Origin: Amphimedon queenslandica
Taxonomy: Eukaryota; Porifera; Demospongiae; Haplosclerida; Niphatidae
Reading direction: 5' to 3'
Length of the DNA stretch: 64,000 bases
NCBI RefSeq assembly: GCF_000090795.2
Contig: NW_003546281.1
Location: 36,191-100,190, forward strand
Of this stretch, positions 50,391-62,181 are shown one piece after another. The position numbers and the translations under genes were made by a program. The notes under the pieces are model-generated. The model ran no database searches. It was not told the DNA's origin and saw nothing but the letters and a program-made list of their open reading frames with translations. The number at the start of each line of letters is the position of its first letter. Position 1 is the stretch's first letter.

Positions 50391-53300
50391 CTATTTTGAT
50401 GGACAATATTTATTTTTAATGTAACTAGCAATAGATTTCTCTTCTATTGTATCTAGTGCTGTAGCTAATGATGACCAACTGGGACCTCCTTTCTCTCTCA
50501 CTCCATCTTCTCCTCTTAACCAGGCAGACATACACTCACGGAAACACTCCACTGTCTTTCCCCTATAGTCAGCTTCTATAGCCTTTAGTCTAGGATCATA
50601 TAATCCTAAATGTAGTCCAAACTGAAACCATTTAGTACAATCCATTTGATTGAATGTTGTTAGCTCTTCGATGATAGTAACAAGATCTGTAAAATCTATT
50701 GAAATAATAGTTAATAATGTACACACTATACAATCTACACTCCCACTACTTGACAATTGTGATAGTGCATATTATAACATACCTAGCTTTATTGGGGACC
50801 TCAGTGGTGTCTTGAATTCTTCAATCACTTCCTATACAATAGTAATAAGTGACATTTGTCACTGTGTTTGTTTAACAAGGTGATATACATCAGTAGTGTA
50901 TTGCTGAAAGGTGAGTTTAACAGATGTACAAGTATATATTGTTAGTAGTAAAAGCCACACTATGACAATGAACAGTTATGACAAAGACTGAGTAATTTGA
51001 TAAGAAATAAAATTACTTCTAAGATATGACCTTTTGATTAATAGTGATTGTATTAATGTATCAAACAGTTTGTGTGTGTTAATTCTTACCTCAATATCAC
51101 GTCCTCCTAATAGTGACAGGCTACTAATATCTGATAATGATTCATCTGGTAGAATCTCCTTCAATTCTGTACATCTAGTACCAGTAGCATTTACTAAAAA
51201 CTCTTCTCTCTTGACAATAGCAGACATCACAGATATTACACAATACACTGTCCTTTCTTTTGGTGCTTTTACAGGATAGGCTAGTTCCTTAGGATCAATA
51301 ACTAACTCTTTTGCCTCTAGACTGGGACAGGATTCTTTGTAAACACTCATTACCTCTCCTATCACATCTCTTCTTAGAGACACCATATTGTCACTGCTAC
51401 AACCTTTCTTACAGGACATCATTACTAGTACACACTGGCTCTCATCCACAATCTCTACCAGTGATCCTACACCATGACCATTAAACCAGTAAAGTCCATT
51501 CTTCCAAAATGTACAACGTCGCATTAACTGGTTGTCTTTTTGAGGTTGAATCAATTTGTAAGCAAGACGTAAAGAGAAGACATGGAAGTATCGAGGAGGA
51601 AAGAAATGATGTTTACTAGTACACTGTAGACACCAACCAAACTGGTACACTTGACTAGTCATTTCATCAGGTCTATCAGCAGACAATAGACATGGGAAGT
51701 GCAACAACCTTTCTCCTCTTCTTTCTGTCCCTCCCTCCTCCTCCTCTTCCACTGCTAACTGATGGAGGTTTGTTATTCTTAGGAAAGATGGACTAATTTC
51801 TTCACAGAGCTCCATGTTCTTTAGAAAACGAATCAACATGTCAGGATCATATTTAGGGAAGATTCTAGTCAGGCCAGACACTCTAACAATACCAGTATTG
51901 CTAGCAATGTCAACGTGTTCTTTGAATGTCTCTGGAGCAAAGAGAATCCCGTCCACTTCAGTTAGTAGTATACCTTTATTAACAACAACCCATACCTTGT
52001 CTTCACTTTTAAGAACACTGATCAAGCCAGTTGAGTGCAATGAATGAAGAACATCCAAGACATCTTCTTTCTTACCTGGTATAAAGTAACCATCATTGTC
52101 CTTACCAGTAGACATTACATCAGAGAGGGTCAGTATATTCTCTTTCCTTTCCTCCAGTAGACCATACATCATGTGACAATAAAGACTCAAATTCCTTCCA
52201 CTTGTACTACGAATGGACGCACAGGCACTAGACAGCTTATTAAAGAAGGAATCCACACCACTCCCACCAAGCTTACGACAATCTAAGAAGACGCTATCAC
52301 ACTTTTCCCTTACAATAATCTCCTGTATTTCTTCCTTTTTCCTCCTTTCAACAGTACTCATCTTATCCACATGACTTACTATTACAATAACATGGCATTG
52401 ATTAAGAGCTTTGTGTGCTTCATTTCTGACAACTGTTAGCCACTGATGAAGCTGTTTGACTGGTTCCTTCTCCAATATATTGACTACTATCAGGAACACA
52501 CCACCAGAACCTTGTAAGAGATTCTCAATGACAGCACTGTGACTGGAGTAGTATTCCGAATGACCAGCAAAATCATGAAGAATGATGTTACCCAGTGTCC
52601 TGTGTCTTAGTTTATAAGGAATGATACCAGCAGTACAGGGCACTACCCCTCCAACATTTCTAAATGAACCAAGAACAAAAGGGCCAGTAGCTGTGTCATT
52701 GATGACATGACTGAGAGTACTTTTACCAGCTCCAGGATTACCCACAAGAAGAACATTAACATAAGAATCAATTGGATGAGATAATTTTATATCATTAGCA
52801 AACTTCTTAAAGACAGAGAGAGTATTAGCTTTTTTCCCCTCCTTAGCTAATTTAAATGGTGTACTCCCCTCATAGTCTTTAGCCAATGGATTACATTTAC
52901 CAGTTGATAGTAAGTATTCAACAGCTGCAGGAGCATACCAACTTGCAGCAGCAAAATGAAGAGGTGTCCACCCGCTCCTGTCAACAGTCATTGGATCATG
53001 GTTCCACTCATTGATTAGATATTTAATTACATCAGGTGAGTTCCTAATAGCTGCTGCATGAAGAACAGTCCCACCATTCATGTTAGTAGCCATTGGATCA
53101 CAATGACACTCATTAATGAGATACTTTACGCTATCAATGTGTCTAGCAGCACGGTGAAGAACAGTCTCACCATCTTTGGTAGTAGCCATTGGATCACATT
53201 GACACTCATTAATGAGATACTTTACAATATCAATGTGTCCAGCAGCATGGTGAAGAACAGTCTCACCATCTTCGGTAGTAGCCATTGGATCACAGTGACA

Positions 53301-53591
53301 CTCATTAATGAGATATCTCATCACATTGACATGATTATATCGTGCAGCCCAATGAAGACAAGTCTGACCATTACTATCTCTTTCGTGTGGGTCACAGTGA
53401 TATTTAGTGATGAGATCTTTTGTAACATCTAACCAGCCATTCTTTGAAGACAAATTAAGTAGACTAACATCATCCCATATACTATAGTTTCTTTTAATTT
53501 TATTTAGTTCCTTCACTAATGGTAGTAAGCAAACAGCTTCTCTATGATCTCTTTTCTTAAACGCATCCCAACACTTGTCCTCTAATGACAT
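50391..53591 (-). CDS. Ankyrin-Roc/COR-like GTPase-death domain protein, copy B
   Basis: Three exons (51090-53591, 50783-50831, 50391-50695) encode 951 residues. About six ankyrin repeats lie at residues ~35-255, three with nearly identical phrases (KYLINECHCDPMATT). GTPase motifs: GNPGAGKS 284-291, DFAGH 340-344, SHVDK, and LDCRKLGGSGVD. The COR-like part matches copy D far more closely than copy A. The death domain (residues ~851-951) has KWFQFGLHLGLYDPRLKAIEADYRGKTVECF. Intron 1 (50832-51089) is the empty form of a site that carries a MITE in copies C and D. The 5' flank shares a TTAATTAGATTCATTG block with copies C and E, showing that promoter DNA was duplicated too. Transcription runs in the same direction as C and D. 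Confidence 0.83.
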
Positions 53592-54398
53592 CTTGTGATT
53601 AATTAATTAGATTCATTGTTACCAGCCCACACACAGTGTCTCATGGTATGCACTATACACACATTATGAATATCATTAACTGAGCTATGAGAAAGAGAGA
53701 AAATGATAAATAATTAAACACTACATGTACATACACTGAATACCGTATAGCTCCAAATTGTTTTCAGTCAAAAATTTTGTCAAAATCTTAATTTCTTGTT
53801 ACAATTAATTTTTGTTGATAAAATTTTGTCATATTTGTTATAAGTTGTGTACTAACCGCATGGAGCAAAAATTCTTGATGAATTTGATGAAATTTTTGAC
53901 TAAAGAAAATTTGGAGCTATAGGGTAGTATTGCTGTTGAGTGTGTTCAGAAATTATTTTTACGCTGAAGCAGTTCCGTTTTTATGCTTTTGCCAAGAATT
54001 AGCTATGAATCATCTCCTTAATGATTTTTGACATCAGGCATATTTGTATTTGAATTTATAATACAATACAAAAACCACCAATACATTGCAATCATAGAAT
54101 CACCAATTTAACTCCAACAAATATTCTCACTATATGGTATATCCACTAGTGTATAGTGTCATAATTCATAGTTCATACTAAGTCTATACCAATAACAACA
54201 TAGCTTGAAACTAACAGCAACTATTCAAATAACAATGTTACTAATAATAAACATAGTTTGATACTATAGTTATAATTCTAATTATAGAGACGAGGAAATT
54301 AGTACATGAGGACAGCTCAGCTTTTAAAACTCAACTAATTAATAAATTAATCTGCAAGTATCAGCAAGAATAATAATGAAATAGAAGAAATTGAAATA
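53592..54398. other. Intergenic between copies B and C
   Basis: It contains the MITE at 53741-53926 and otherwise AT-rich sequence. Parts (about 53940-54000) resemble the flank at 60270-60340, consistent with duplicated upstream DNA. Confidence 0.6.
53741..53926. mobile_element. MITE with TACCSTATAGCTCCAAATT ends
   Basis: Inverted repeats of ~37 bp (TACCGTATAGCTCCAAATT... left; TACCCTATAGCTCCAAATT... right) bound 186 bp, with subterminal TTTTGTCAAA blocks. A related end, TACCGTATAGCCAAG, occurs alone at 26147. Confidence 0.85.
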
Positions 54399-56312
54399 CT
54401 ATAGACAATCATCCACTAATAATTGACAATATTTATTTTTAATGTAACTAGCAATAGATTTCTCTTCTATTGTATCCAGTGCTGTAGCTAATGATGACCA
54501 ACTGGGACCTCCTTTCTCTCTCACTTTATCTTCTCCTCTTAACCAGGCAGACATACACTCACAGAAACACTCCACTGTCTTTCCTCTATAGTCAGTTTCT
54601 ATAGCCTTTAGTCTAGGATCATACAATCCTAAATGAAGTCCAAACTGAAACCATTTAGTACAATCCATTTGATTGAGTATTGTTAGCTCTTCAATGATAG
54701 TAACAAGATATGTGATATCTAATAAAATGATAATTAATAATGTGTATATACACTGTACAGTCTACACTCCCACTACTTGGCAATTGTCATAAACATACCT
54801 AGATGTAGCTTTACTGCAGCTAATGTTGTGTTGAATTTTTCAGTTACTTGAATCACTTCCTATACAATAATAGTAATAATAACTGATATTTGTCAGTGTG
54901 TTTGTTTATCAAGGTGATATGTAGTCATTGTAGTGTTTTCTGAAAGGTGAGTTTAAAGCCCAACATCCACTAGGCAACTTTGTTACAATTAACAGCAATT
55001 TTGTTGCCTGAAATAGAACAGTGTTCTATTTCAGGTAACAAAGTTGACAGACATCAAAGTAACCACAAAGTTGCTTCAACAAAGTTAAATAGTGGATGGT
55101 GGGCTTTACAGATGTACAAATATGATACTATTAGTAGTAAAAGCCACACAACGACAACCCACAATTANNNNNNNNNNTGTGTCCAGCAGCATGGTGAAGA
55201 ATAGTCTCGCCATTTTTGGTAGTAGCCATTGGATCACAGTGACACTCATTAATGAGGTACTTTACGATATCAATGTGTCCAGCAGCACGGTGAAGAATAG
55301 TCTCGCCATCTTTGGTAGTAGCCATTGGATCACAGTGACACTCATTAATGAGGTACTTTATGCTATCAATGTGTCCAGCAGCACGGTGAAGAACAGTCAC
55401 ACCATCTTTGGTAGTAGCCATTGGATCACATTGACACTCATTAATGAGATACTTTACAATATCAATGTGTCCAGCAGCACAGTGAAGAACAGTCACACCA
55501 TCTTTGGTAGTAGCCATTGGATCACAGTGACACTCATTAATGAGATACTTTACACTATCAATGTGTCCAGCAGCACAGTGAAGAACAGTCACACCATCCT
55601 TGGTAGTGGCCTTTGGATCACAGTGACACTCATTAATGAGATACTTTACACTATCAATGTGTCCAGCAGCACGGTGAAGAACAGTCACACCATCTTTGGT
55701 AGTAGCCATTGGATCACATTGACACTCATTAATGAGATACTTTACACTATCAATGTGTCCAGCAGCACAGTGAAGAACAGTCATACCATCCTTGGTAGTG
55801 GCCTTTGGATCACAGTGACACTCATTAATGAGATACTTTACAATATCTATGTGTTCGGCAGCACGGTGAAGAACAGTCATACCCCAATTGGTTGTAGCCA
55901 TTGGATCACATTGATGATGACTGATCAAGTACTTCATAAAATCAAGCGATCCTGCATTAGCAGCTACACTGTGAAGAACGGTATCTCCATACTCACCAGG
56001 AACCTTTGGATTACAGTGACACTCATCAATGAGATATCTCAACACATCAACTTGATTACTGTCTGCAGCCCAATGAAGACAAGTGCAACCTAAACCATCT
56101 CTTTTGTGTGGATCAAAGTGATATTTAGTGATGAGATCTTTTGTAACATCTAACCAGCCATTCATTGAAGAGAAATTAAGTAGAGTAACATTACCCCACC
56201 GGTTTTCTCTTCTAATTTTATTTGGTTTCTTCACTAATGGCAGTAAGTGAACAGCTTCTTTATGATCTCCTTTCTCAAACGCTGCCCAACACTTGTCTTC
56301 TATTAGCGACAT
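54399..56312 (-). CDS. Ankyrin-(gap)-death domain protein, copy C (interrupted by gap)
   Basis: Visible pieces: first exon 55178-56312 (378 codons, ankyrin repeats only), an N gap at 55168-55177, then exon 54799-54859 (EVIQVTEKFNTTLAAVK) and the death-domain exon 54399-54718. The ~2 kb that should encode the GTPase and COR parts is missing at the gap; sequence left of the gap already matches intron 1 of copy D. The first exon has at least eleven ankyrin repeats, eight almost identical. The death domain is nearly the same as in B and D. The missing part is most simply an assembly collapse at the tandem repeat; a real deletion giving an ankyrin-death protein is possible. Start MSLIEDKCWAAFEKGDHKEA aligns with the other copies. 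Confidence 0.75.
54956..55106. mobile_element. MITE in intron 1 of copy C
   Basis: Ends AAGCCCAACATCCACTA and its near-complement enclose 151 bp with an inner inverted repeat (GCAACTTTGTT). Copy B has an uninterrupted site at the same place ('gagtttaacagatg'); copy D has the element. Confidence 0.85.
55168..55177. other. Assembly gap (10 N) inside copy C
   Basis: The gap abuts the 96-bp tandem array on its right and intron-1-type sequence on its left, so its real size is probably kilobases. Confidence 0.99.
55178..55862 (-). repeat. 96-bp coding tandem array (32-residue ankyrin units)
   Basis: The landmark 'gtccagcag' recurs at 55181, 55277, 55373, 55469, 55565, 55661 and 55757, exactly every 96 bp, and in altered form at 55853. 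Units differ at only a few bases. Each codes one ankyrin repeat (HID-x-VKYLINECHCDP). Confidence 0.95.
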
Positions 56313-56837
56313 CTTGTGATGAGTTAATTAGATTCATTGATGCCCGCCCACACACATACATCATCAATGCCCTTACACTATACCAGGAGGCAGGAGCCCA
56401 TGAAAGAAGAAATGGACTCCTGACTAAAACTGTACACATGTCATGATTTGTAGAGATAGCCAGACACCTTGTACATACACAGCTGATCAACAAATAATTG
56501 TTACAAATGCATGCATTAAAATTACCCATTATGCTTCGCAAGAAGCTGAAAATTTTACTCTGACCTAGTTGAAATTTTCAGCCTTTTAAACATCAAAATA
56601 AGAACTTAAAAGAATTTTATTTAAAAAATGAAAATTTGAGGCCATGAAATAAATTATGCAACTATGAAGTAATAAGAATTAATCATTAATAGTTAATGAT
56701 TATGATAATACTTATTTAAACAAAAAATAAAGCATATAGGCTCTAGTTAGGCAGTCTTTTCAACTATATAACAAATATGGAAGTGACATTAGAAATTTAT
56801 GATATTGAACAAATAATTTAACATTTAAACTTGTCGA
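56313..56837. other. Intergenic between copies C and D
   Basis: The 5' flank of C (56313-56370) resembles those of B and E. The remainder is AT-rich with no gene seen. Confidence 0.6.
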
Positions 56838-59800
56838 TCAACTACAGTATTTTGCTGTACAATATTTATTTTTAATGTAACTAGCAATAGATTTCTCTTC
56901 TATTGTATCCAGTGCTGTAGCTAATGATGACCAACTGGGACCTCCTTTCTCTCTCACTTTATCTTCTCCTCTTAACCAGGCAGACATACACTCACGAAAA
57001 CACTCCACTGTCTTTCCTCTATAGTCAGTGTCTATAGCCTTTAGTCTAGGATCATATAATCCTAAATGAAGTCCAAGCTGAAACCATTTAGTACAATCCA
57101 TTTGATTGAGTATTGTTAGCTCTTCGACGATAGTAACAAGATCTTTAATATCTACTAAAATAATAATTAATAATGTGTATATACACTGTACAATCTACAT
57201 TCCCACTACTTGACAATCATCATAAACATACCTAGATGTAGCTTTACTGCAGCTAATGTTGTGTTGAATTTTTCAGTTACTTGAATCACTTCCTATACAA
57301 TAATAATAATAATAACTGATATTTGTCACTGTGCTTGTTTATCAAGGTGATATGTAGTGTATTGCTGAAAGGTGAGTTTAAAGCCTAACATTCACTAGGC
57401 AACTTTGTTGAAATCAACAGCAATTTCGTTGCCTGAATTAGAAAAGTGTTCTATTTCAGGCAACAAAGTTGACAGACATCAAAGTAACCACAAAGTTGCT
57501 TTGAACAAAGTTGATTAGTAGATGGTGGGCTTTGCAGATGTACAACTATTATATTATTAGTAGTAAAAGCCACACGATGACAACCCACAATTATGTTAAA
57601 GACTGAGTAATTTGATAAAAAATAAGATTATTTTTAAAGATATAATTATTAATGATTGTATTAGTGTGTGTTAATTCTTACCTTAATATCACGTCCTCCC
57701 AATAGTGACAGGTTACTAATATCTGATAATGATTCACCAGGTAGGATCTCCTTCAATTCTGTATGTCTAGTACCAGTAGCGTTTACTAAAAACTGTTCTC
57801 TTTTGACAATAGCAGAAATCACATCTTTTACACTATATAATGTCCTTTCTCTTGGTGTTTTTAGAGGATAGGCTAGTTCCTTAGGATCAATAACTAACTC
57901 TTTTACCTCTAGACTGGGACAGGATTCTTTATAAACACTCATTACCTTTCCTATCACATCTCTTCTTAGAGACACCATATTGTCACTGTGACCTTTCTCA
58001 CAGGACATCATTACTAGTACACACTGGCTCTCATCCACAATCTCTACCAGTGATCCTACACCATGACTATTAGACCAATAAAGTCCGTTGTTCCAAAATG
58101 TACAACGTCGCATTAACTTATCATCTTCTTGAGGTTGAGCCATTTTGTAAGCAAGACGTAATGAGAAGATATGGAAGTATCGAGGAGGAAAGAAATGATG
58201 TTTACTAGTACACTGTAGACACCAACCAAACTGGTACACTTGACTAGTCATCTCCTTAGGTCTATCAGTAGATAAAAGACATGGAAAGCGCAACAATCTT
58301 TCTCCTCTTCTTTTTGTCCCTCCCTCTTCCTCCTCTTCCACTGCTAACTGATGGAGGTTTGTCATTCTTAGGAAAGACGGATTGATTTCTTCACAGAGTT
58401 CCATGTTTTTTAGAAAACGAATCAACATGTCAGGATCATATTTAGGGAAGAGTCTAGTCAGACCAGACACACTAACAATACCAGTATTGCTAGCAATGTC
58501 AGCGTGTTCTTTGAATTTCTCTGGAGCAAAGAGAATCCCATTTACTTCAGTTAGTAGTATACCCTTATTCACAATAACCCACACCTTGTCTTCACTTTTA
58601 AGAACACTGATCAAACCAGTTGAGTGCAATGAATCAAGAACATCCAAGACATCTTCTTTCTTATCTGGTATAAAGTAATCATCATTGTCCTCACTTGCAG
58701 ACATTACATCAGAGAGGGTCAGTATATTCTCTTTCCTTTCCTCCAGTAGACCATACATCATGTGACAATAAAGACTCAAATTCCTTCCACTTGTACTACG
58801 AATGGACCCACAGGCACTAGACAACTTGTCAAAGAAGGAATCCACACCACTCCCACCAAGCTTACGACAATCTAAGAAGACACTATCGCACCTTTCTTTT
58901 ACAATAATCTCCTGTATTTCTTCCTTTCTCCTTCTCCTTTCAAAAAGATTACTTATCTCATCCACATGACTGACTATTACAATAACATGGCATTGATTAA
59001 GAGCTTTTTGTGCTTCATTTCTGACAACTGTTAGCCACTGATGAAGCTGTTTGACTGGTTCCTTCTCCAATATATTGACTACTATCAGGAACACACCACC
59101 AGAACCTTGTAAGAGATTCTCAATGACAGCACTGTGACTGGAGTAGTATTCCGACTGACCAGCAAAATCATGAAGAATGATGTTACCCAGTGTCCTGTGT
59201 TGTAGTTTATAAGGAATAATACCAGCAGTACAGGGCACTACCCCTCCAGCATTTCTAAAGGAACCAAGAAGAGTAAAACTAGCTGTGTCATTGATGACAT
59301 GACTAAGAGTACTTTTACCAGCTCCAGGATTACCCACAAGAAGGACGTTAACATAAGAATCAATTGGATGAGATGATTTTATATGACCAAACTTCTTCAA
59401 GACAGAAAGAGTATCAGTGCTACCACTCTCCTTAGCTAGTGTAAATGATGTGTACCTATCCTTGTCTTTAGCCAGTGGATCACATTTACCAGTTGATAGT
59501 AAATATTCAACAGCTGCAGTACATCCCCAACGAGCAGCAGTGTGAAGAGGTGCCCGCCCCCACAAACTACTAACAGCCATTGGATCACAGTGGCCCTCAT
59601 CAATGAGATATCTCATCACATCAACAGAATTACTTCGGGCAGCGTAATGAAGACAAGTCCAACCTGTACTATCTCTTTCGTGTGGATCACAGTGATATTT
59701 AGTGATGAGATCTTTTGTAACATCTAACCAGCCATTGTAAGAGGAATAAAGCAAAGTACTTTTTCCTCTTCCAATTTTATTTGGTTCCTTCACTAATGGT

Positions 59801-59871
59801 AGTAAGCGAACAGCTTCTTCATGATCTCCTTTCTCAAACGCAGCCCAACACTTGTCCTCCACAAAAGACAT
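56838..59871 (-). CDS. Ankyrin-Roc/COR-like GTPase-death domain protein, copy D
   Basis: Three exons (57682-59871, 57232-57292, 56838-57151) encode 854 residues. Only about three to four ankyrin repeats (residues ~35-155) remain, the fewest of the family. GTPase motifs: GNPGAGKS 180-187, DFAGQ 235-239 (the canonical Gln, unlike A and B), SHVDE, LDCRKLGGSGVD. COR-like segments and the short EEEEEGG spacer match copy B closely. The death domain starts at residue ~751. Intron 1 contains the same MITE as copy C. Compared with copy A it lacks the two acidic spacer exons. The 5' flank is the most diverged of the tandem group. Confidence 0.84.
57381..57542. mobile_element. MITE in intron 1 of copy D
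   Basis: Same element and same insertion point as 54956-55106, 162 bp, with a few substitutions (AAGCCTAACATTCACTA left end). Confidence 0.85.
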
Positions 59872-59954
59872 CTTAAGTATTTATAATTAGATTAGTTGAT
59901 ACCAACCCACAAACACACACCCACGATACACACACAGATCAGGGAAACCATTGG

Positions 59955-60118
59955 ATTATCAGCCATTCCATGAAGACAAATGATTGAAGTAGAATAACAT
60001 TAACCCATATAAAATTATAGCTTCCTTTAATTTCATTTGGTTCCTTCACTATTGGTAGCAAGCGAACATCTTCTTCATGATCATCATTGACAAATGCTTC
60101 CCAACAATCTAAGGACAT
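59955..60118 (-). pseudogene. First-exon fragment of a fifth ankyrin-GTPase copy (E)
   Basis: From an ATG at 60118 the frame reads MSLDCWEAFVNDDHEEDVRL..., clearly the N-terminus of the B-D family, and the usual upstream TTAATTAGATTCATTG flank is present. After ~45 codons an insertion shifts the frame relative to B-D, and homology ends near 59960, before the ankyrin repeats. The fragment lies 80 bp upstream of copy D. It is a truncated duplicate; transcription as an alternative 5' end of D is possible but unsupported. Confidence 0.75.
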
Positions 60119-62181
60119 CTTGTGATCAGTTAATTAGATTCATTGATACCCAACTTTATATCAGGAAATCGCTGCATGCATTATAAATACACTATACACC
60201 CACCGTGATAATGATAATAATGATAAGAAAAATGAAAAATAATCAGATATACAGCTGCTCAGTTAATTTTGTTTAGAAATTATTTTACGCTGAACCGATT
60301 AAAATTTTCAGTTTTATGCTTTTGCCAAGAAGTAGCTATAAGTACATTCTAGTAATAATTTTACACCATGCATTGATACTACATGTATGTGTGTTACTAT
60401 TAATATTAATGTGTCAGTATAATGTTTGTTACTATTTATAGATATGATAGTTATGGAAGTGACAAGAGGAATAGCAGCAGTGAGTCCTTACCTTCTCCTC
60501 CTCCCATTCCTCCTGATCAACTGGATTCAGCTGTTAAACCTTTTCTTTACAAATAATAAAGTGATTCATTATTTTTTGTTTATTATTATCATTATCGGTA
60601 TTATACTTCTACATTTACATATGTACATAAAGCACCCATATTCATTTTGTATTTAGCTATAGTAAAGAAAAACACTAAAATTACTAGCCTTCAATACCTC
60701 AATTAATTACCGTAAATGGGAAAAATTTTACCATAAAATTACAGTACCATTGGTAGGGGGTAAGCAGTAAAAACCATGTATTATTATTAGAACTTTCACA
60801 TAGCATGAGTACATCGATTATGTATCAAAAAATGTAATAAAAATTAGGGGTGATTTTTGAGCCACTTTTTTTGAATAAACATGTTTTTTTTCAAGTATCA
60901 TCTACTTTTTAAAAATGGCAATAAATTTATCAGAATCAGCTTAAATTTTGTGTCTAAAATGTAGAAAAATTGAAACTGCACTTTTTTATCTGCATTATTA
61001 GGATTATAAGACAAAAACCAGAGAATGAACTTCTGACATGCATTAACTGCTATATGCAATGATTAAGTGTGGTATGTATGCATAGGAAAGGATCAATTAT
61101 AATGTGATTTGCAAATAGATATGATATGACACTGCATGTGGGAGCATAGATTGAACCATAATGTTTGAGTTGTTGTAAAAGCATTTATTTTTGTCAGCAT
61201 TTCTTGATTATTTTTACTTTATGGATAGAAAAGCATATTTTTGCTTGTACATAAGTTTGTTTCAAGTAACATAAACATACTAATTTAGTCTATTTTGTTG
61301 TGCACTTGATTAGTATATTAATATAACACTTGCATACTTTGTGCATGCAAATTATTTATTGGCCTCTCCCATGCTTTGCCTAGGTGGGGCTAGGTACTAC
61401 TGTTGTCTGTCTGTCTTTCATGCATTTATTACTTGTACTTATATACAATGCAACAGAGATGAAGAGAGTGAGAAAAAGGAGCATTTCTTTATTACATGTA
61501 CATTTATTTTTTTTATTTAGTATAATCTTCACATTTTGAATTACTCTCTTCTCTTTCCCTTTTATGAAAAGAGCAGATATGCAACCCCATTGCATATAGA
61601 GCCCATGTGAGATGATACGTGGTAAGCATTTAAATCCCTTGAGATTATTTAAGAATTGATGAGTAGGTGTGGTCACTCTATCATGTGATGTAGATTGGGT
61701 ACTGGACGAGAAGAGGTCATGGAATATTGATGATACTATGCAGCAACTGGTGACATGTACATGCTTATTACATTATGATATTGAACACATGTACATTCAC
61801 TCTTTTTTAATAAATACATAGTAAAGTAACCATGCATAGATATCTAAACAACAATATTAGATGAATTTTTACTTTGTATTTTTTGAATTTGATGTATTCC
61901 GATTTGCTTTTGTAAGTTGTGAGGATTACAATAACAGTAATAGGTCTTAATATTAATAGCAATGCATTTTCCATCCCTCCCTCCTGCAGTGGATGTATGC
62001 TTTTGACAGTTGGTCTATATTGGTGCTAGCTAATTCAGTTATTTAATTTATTATTAAGTATAATAGCAAAATTAGTGAACAAAAAGACCTAAATCAAATT
62101 AAATTAATAATTCATGTAGCAAAATTAGTATTAAACAAAAAGGCCTAAATTAATTTGTAATGTTAGTTCTTTGAGTACATT
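60119..62181. other. Intergenic
   Basis: 60270-60340 resembles the DNA upstream of copy B. About 60780-60975 has units of the interspersed family. No gene could be supported; a 76-codon hydrophobic frame at 60426 has no splice or family support. The 3' flank of the next gene (62040-62180) contains two short 'aaaaagrcctaaat' repeats. Confidence 0.6.

Noticed and set aside
53058-53432. Plus-strand open frame opposite the copy B ankyrin repeats; the like at 55178-56093
   Set aside because: Antisense shadows of the repeated ankyrin codons; they contain the same periodic phrase and no independent features.
55178-55862. Regular 96-bp spacing as a CRISPR array
   Set aside because: There are no unique spacers; the whole unit is conserved and codes ankyrin repeats in a eukaryotic gene.
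60426-60656. Hydrophobic 76-codon frame
   Set aside because: No conserved motif, no splice partner and AT-rich composition typical of chance Ile/Leu frames.
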